Source: CAJQQY01 sp964352225
GTDB taxonomy: Bacteria; Bacteroidota; Bacteroidia; Chitinophagales; Saprospiraceae
DNA: 7,794 nt
Direction of reading: 5' to 3'
NCBI GenBank assembly: GCA_964352225.1
Contig: CAYGRM010000321.1
Span: 1 to 7,794, forward strand
Both the position numbers and the translations under genes were made by a program. Positions 5,950-7,794 of this stretch are shown here, one piece after another (positions within the stretch are counted from its first letter, which is position 1; the number at the start of each line of letters is the position of its first letter). The notes below the pieces were generated by a model. It made no database searches. It was not told where the DNA came from and was given only the letters and a program-made list of their open reading frames with translations.

Positions 5950-6741
5950 TTAAGCTTGATCTTTTTGTTCCAACACTTCTTCTAAAGGTTTCGGTTCCAA
6001 TCTTTCTAAAATTTCGTGGCAAAGTGCTAAATAATCTTTTGCTCCATTGCTACTTCTGCTATAAGAAAAAATATCTTTTCGTTGTGAAGGGGCTTCTGCC
6101 AAAGCAACTGTATTTCGGATTTTCGTTTTAAATACTTTGTCTTTAAAATACTTATGTATTGTTTCTACAACATCTCGGTTCAATACTTTTCGAGCATCGT
6201 ACATGGTTGCAATAACTCCCCCAATTTCTAATTCTTTATTTAATCGAAATCGAACTTTATCTACGATTTGCTTAATTTTAGCAACTCCTTGCAATGCTAA
6301 GAACTCTGTTTGCAAAGGAATATAAACTACATGACTACTAGTCAAAGCATTCAATGTTAATAGTCCGAGAGAAGGAGGGCAATCGATAATGATGTAATCA
6401 TAATCATCTTCTACGGTAGCAAATAATTCCTTCAAAATGTACTCTCGACCTGCTTCATTAATCAATTCCATTTCAGCACCTGATAAATCAAGTGATGAAG
6501 TGATTATATGAAAATTTTCTTTTACTTCATATGGCTCTAAATCGCTCTCTCCTCGAAGTGCTTCATAAATTGTATTTTTTTGACGAGGCACACCCAAGGA
6601 AAGTGTCAAATTCGCCTGAGGATCAAGATCAATTAATAATACTTTTTTGCCAAGTTCAACTAAACCTGCTCCAATATTAATTGCGGATGTAGTTTTTCCA
6701 ACGCCGCCTTTGTGATTAAGTAGTGAGATTATCTTTCCCAT
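5950..6741 (-). CDS. parA: ParA/Soj-family ATPase
   Basis: This 263-residue protein is a deviant-Walker ATPase of the ParA/MinD superfamily, which dimerises on ATP and binds DNA non-specifically to segregate DNA or position cargo. It shows the deviant Walker A KGGVGKTT (11-18, signature Lys11 and Lys16), Walker A' LIDLDPQAN (36-44), Walker B YIIIDCPPSLG (116-126), and the C-terminal NTVALAEAPSQRKDIF (200-215) and YSRSSNGAKDY regions typical of Soj. There is no N-terminal HTH and no MinD-type C-terminal amphipathic membrane helix, so it is chromosomal-Soj-like or type Ib. The ATG is preceded by a weak AGG. The partner gene downstream encodes a putative RHH protein instead of ParB. No clear TAnnTTTG promoter is visible; TATATTTA (minus strand, 6778-6785) is the nearest match. 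It is divergent from the GNAT gene. Confidence 0.93.
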   Translation of the reverse strand: MGKIISLLNHKGGVGKTTSAINIGAGLVELGKKVLLIDLDPQANLTLSLGVPRQKNTIYEALRGESDLEPYEVKENFHIITSSLDLSGAEMELINEAGREYILKELFATVEDDYDYIIIDCPPSLGLLTLNALTSSHVVYIPLQTEFLALQGVAKIKQIVDKVRFRLNKELEIGGVIATMYDARKVLNRDVVETIHKYFKDKVFKTKIRNTVALAEAPSQRKDIFSYSRSSNGAKDYLALCHEILERLEPKPLEEVLEQKDQA

Positions 6742-6925
6742 CCTGTATGTATATTCTTTTGTTAAAAAAATTAGCTTAAATATAAACGCAAGTAAATACT
6801 TAAATTAGTTACGCTTTTTAAAATAATGCCTAAAATTATGAATTCCAAAACTTAATAAGGAATAAAAGTTCTATATATTACTAACACTCTATCAAAAAAT
6901 TACGCCAAAAACACCTCTTTTGCAC

Positions 6926-7480
6926 ATGAATGGAAAATCACTTTTTATTAATGATCAGTTAGAATTACGTTTACCTGAAAAGGAGTTTGCAAAAACACTC
7001 TTTCAAATAATTGAAAATCAAAGAGAATACTTGGGCAAATGGTTACCATGGGTAGAAAAAAATAGAGAAGAAAAAAATAGCCTTGATTTTTTAAGGTCTT
7101 CCATTCTTTTCAATAATGGTGGGCAGAAACTAACCACCTTTATTTTTTATGAAAAAAAATTAGTTGGGTCTGTAGCTTTTGTAAAAATAGATAAAGGCAA
7201 TCGTTCTGCAGAGATCGGCTATTGGTTGAGTGAAAATATGCAAGGAAAAGGTATCATGTCGCAGTCTTGTGAACGATTAATTCAATATGGTTTTGAGAAT
7301 ATGAACCTTAATCGTATTGAGATAAATGCAGCTGCTGAAAACTCAAAAAGCCTCGCTATTGCTAAAAAACTAGGATTCCACTACGAAGGAACGATTCGAG
7401 AATCTTTATTTTTTAATGGTAATTTCTATAATGGAGAAAAATATAGCTTATTGAAAAGAGAATGGATTGAAAATAAATAA
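6926..7480 (+). CDS. GNAT-family N-acetyltransferase (RimJ/RimL type)
   Basis: From the ATG at 6926 the protein has 184 residues. It is a cytosolic acetyl-CoA-dependent acyltransferase similar in layout to RimJ/RimL and Bacillus YdaF. The characteristic early WLPWVE segment (39-44) is followed by the core strands, AEIGYWL, the acetyl-CoA pyrophosphate-binding loop MQGKGIMS (105-112, Q/RxxGxG/A type) and NSKSLAIAKKLGFHYEGTIR (139-158). The substrate cannot be told from sequence; ribosomal or other protein N-termini, polyamines and small amines are all possible. A TTG two codons upstream would add only two residues. The gene diverges from parA across 184 bp without an obvious promoter, and no clear hairpin terminator follows. 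A functional link to parA is not implied. Confidence 0.88.
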   Translation: MNGKSLFINDQLELRLPEKEFAKTLFQIIENQREYLGKWLPWVEKNREEKNSLDFLRSSILFNNGGQKLTTFIFYEKKLVGSVAFVKIDKGNRSAEIGYWLSENMQGKGIMSQSCERLIQYGFENMNLNRIEINAAAENSKSLAIAKKLGFHYEGTIRESLFFNGNFYNGEKYSLLKREWIENK

Positions 7481-7675
7481 AAACCTCAATTTCATCATCT
7501 CTTTCTTTTTTTAAAAAATAAAATACGTATCTTAGATTCTACTTATTAATATTAAAATGAAATTCCCTCCTAGCTAATAATTTCACCTATTGAAACATTA
7601 AGTGTTTTTTTCCATAAAACTTAATGATATTAGACATTATCAAACACGATCTCAACAATTAAAAAAATCTTAATT

Positions 7676-7701
7676 ACTGTATTTTTAAAAACAAATACAG
7701 T
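7676..7701. repeat. 9-bp inverted repeat, 8-nt loop
   Basis: ACTGTATTT (7676-7684) and AAATACAGT (7693-7701) are perfect reverse complements. The stem is AT-rich and not followed by a convincing U tract, so this could be a binding site for a dimeric regulator or a weak terminator. Confidence 0.5.
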
Positions 7702-7720
7702 TTTAAATTAGTTTTTAAGA

Positions 7721-7748
7721 CATTTGAATATTTTATAATATTCAAATG
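7721..7748. repeat. Perfect 12-bp inverted repeat with 4-nt loop
   Basis: CATTTGAATATT (7721-7732) and AATATTCAAATG (7737-7748) flank the loop TTAT. The perfect dyad lies directly upstream of the putative promoter element at 7768-7775, where an operator would be placed. With only two G-C pairs of twelve, it is a poor intrinsic terminator. Confidence 0.6.
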
Positions 7749-7767
7749 CACTTTGATAATATTTTAT

Positions 7768-7775
7768 TATTTTTG
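7768..7775 (+). promoter_or_regulatory. Possible -7 element for a gene starting at the right edge
   Basis: TATTTTTG fits TAnnTTTG exactly, and a candidate ATG lies at 7792-7794. No TTG occurs at the normal -33 distance; the TTTG at 7752-7755 is too close. In such AT-rich DNA the match has moderate chance probability. Confidence 0.35.
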
Positions 7776-7794
7776 ATTAAAATAACATATAATG

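Larger units (their letters stand above)
7481..7794. other. Gene-free, very AT-rich 3' stretch with several inverted repeats
   Basis: No convincing reading frame is present on either strand in these 314 bp. The region contains at least four dyads: 7558-7564 with 7579-7585 (TGAAATT/AATTTCA), 7596-7602 with 7620-7626 (CATTAAG/CTTAATG), 7676-7684 with 7693-7701, and 7721-7732 with 7737-7748. It ends in a possible promoter and an ATG at 7792-7794 that may start the next plus-strand gene. Confidence 0.7.

Noticed and set aside
1..7794. CRISPR arrays, tRNA/rRNA genes, insertion sequences or att sites
   Set aside because: I looked for regular spaced repeats, cloverleaf sequences and transposase motifs and saw none; the only long repeat is the 27-bp inverted pair.

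Overview
The window looks like chromosomal DNA of a low-GC member of the Bacteroidota (GC roughly one third by eye). Three things point there: several upstream regions carry the TAnnTTTG -7 element used by that phylum, Shine-Dalgarno sequences are almost absent, and prs is followed by the two-domain (Ctc-type) L25 gene, a common Bacteroidota arrangement. I cannot name the genus with confidence.

Layout. A minus-strand gene is cut by the left edge (1-90). Next come three plus-strand housekeeping genes: prs (PRPP synthetase, 202-1143), rplY/ctc (ribosomal protein L25, 1384-1992) and menA (menaquinone prenyltransferase, 2080-2970). Strong intrinsic terminators follow prs and rplY. menA converges on a minus-strand block. 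The 140-bp junction is unusually structured: a perfect 40-bp palindrome lies inside a perfect 27-bp inverted repeat whose two arms begin exactly at the stop codons of the two facing genes.

The minus-strand block, in transcription order, is parA (6741-5950), a small charged protein with a predicted C-terminal ribbon-helix-helix (5818-5249), a two-TM DUF3137 protein (5141-4122) and a TraB/GumN-family lipoprotein (4061-3111). A GNAT acetyltransferase (6926-7480) diverges from parA. The last 314 bp are AT-rich, gene-free and full of inverted repeats, and end with a possible promoter and ATG for a gene beyond the edge.

The most interesting part is the parA pair. The ATPase has all the ParA motifs, but its neighbour is not ParB. 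It is a 189-residue protein with three copies of a short motif, [GD]-L-[DE]-S-L-[FI]-x7-[PS]-I, spaced exactly 54 residues apart, then a Lys/Glu-rich linker and a putative RHH DNA-binding domain. The first motif lies where ParB carries its N-terminal ParA-binding box. This suggests a multivalent, non-canonical ParA partner, for DNA segregation or cargo positioning. The function is inferred and not shown by the sequence.
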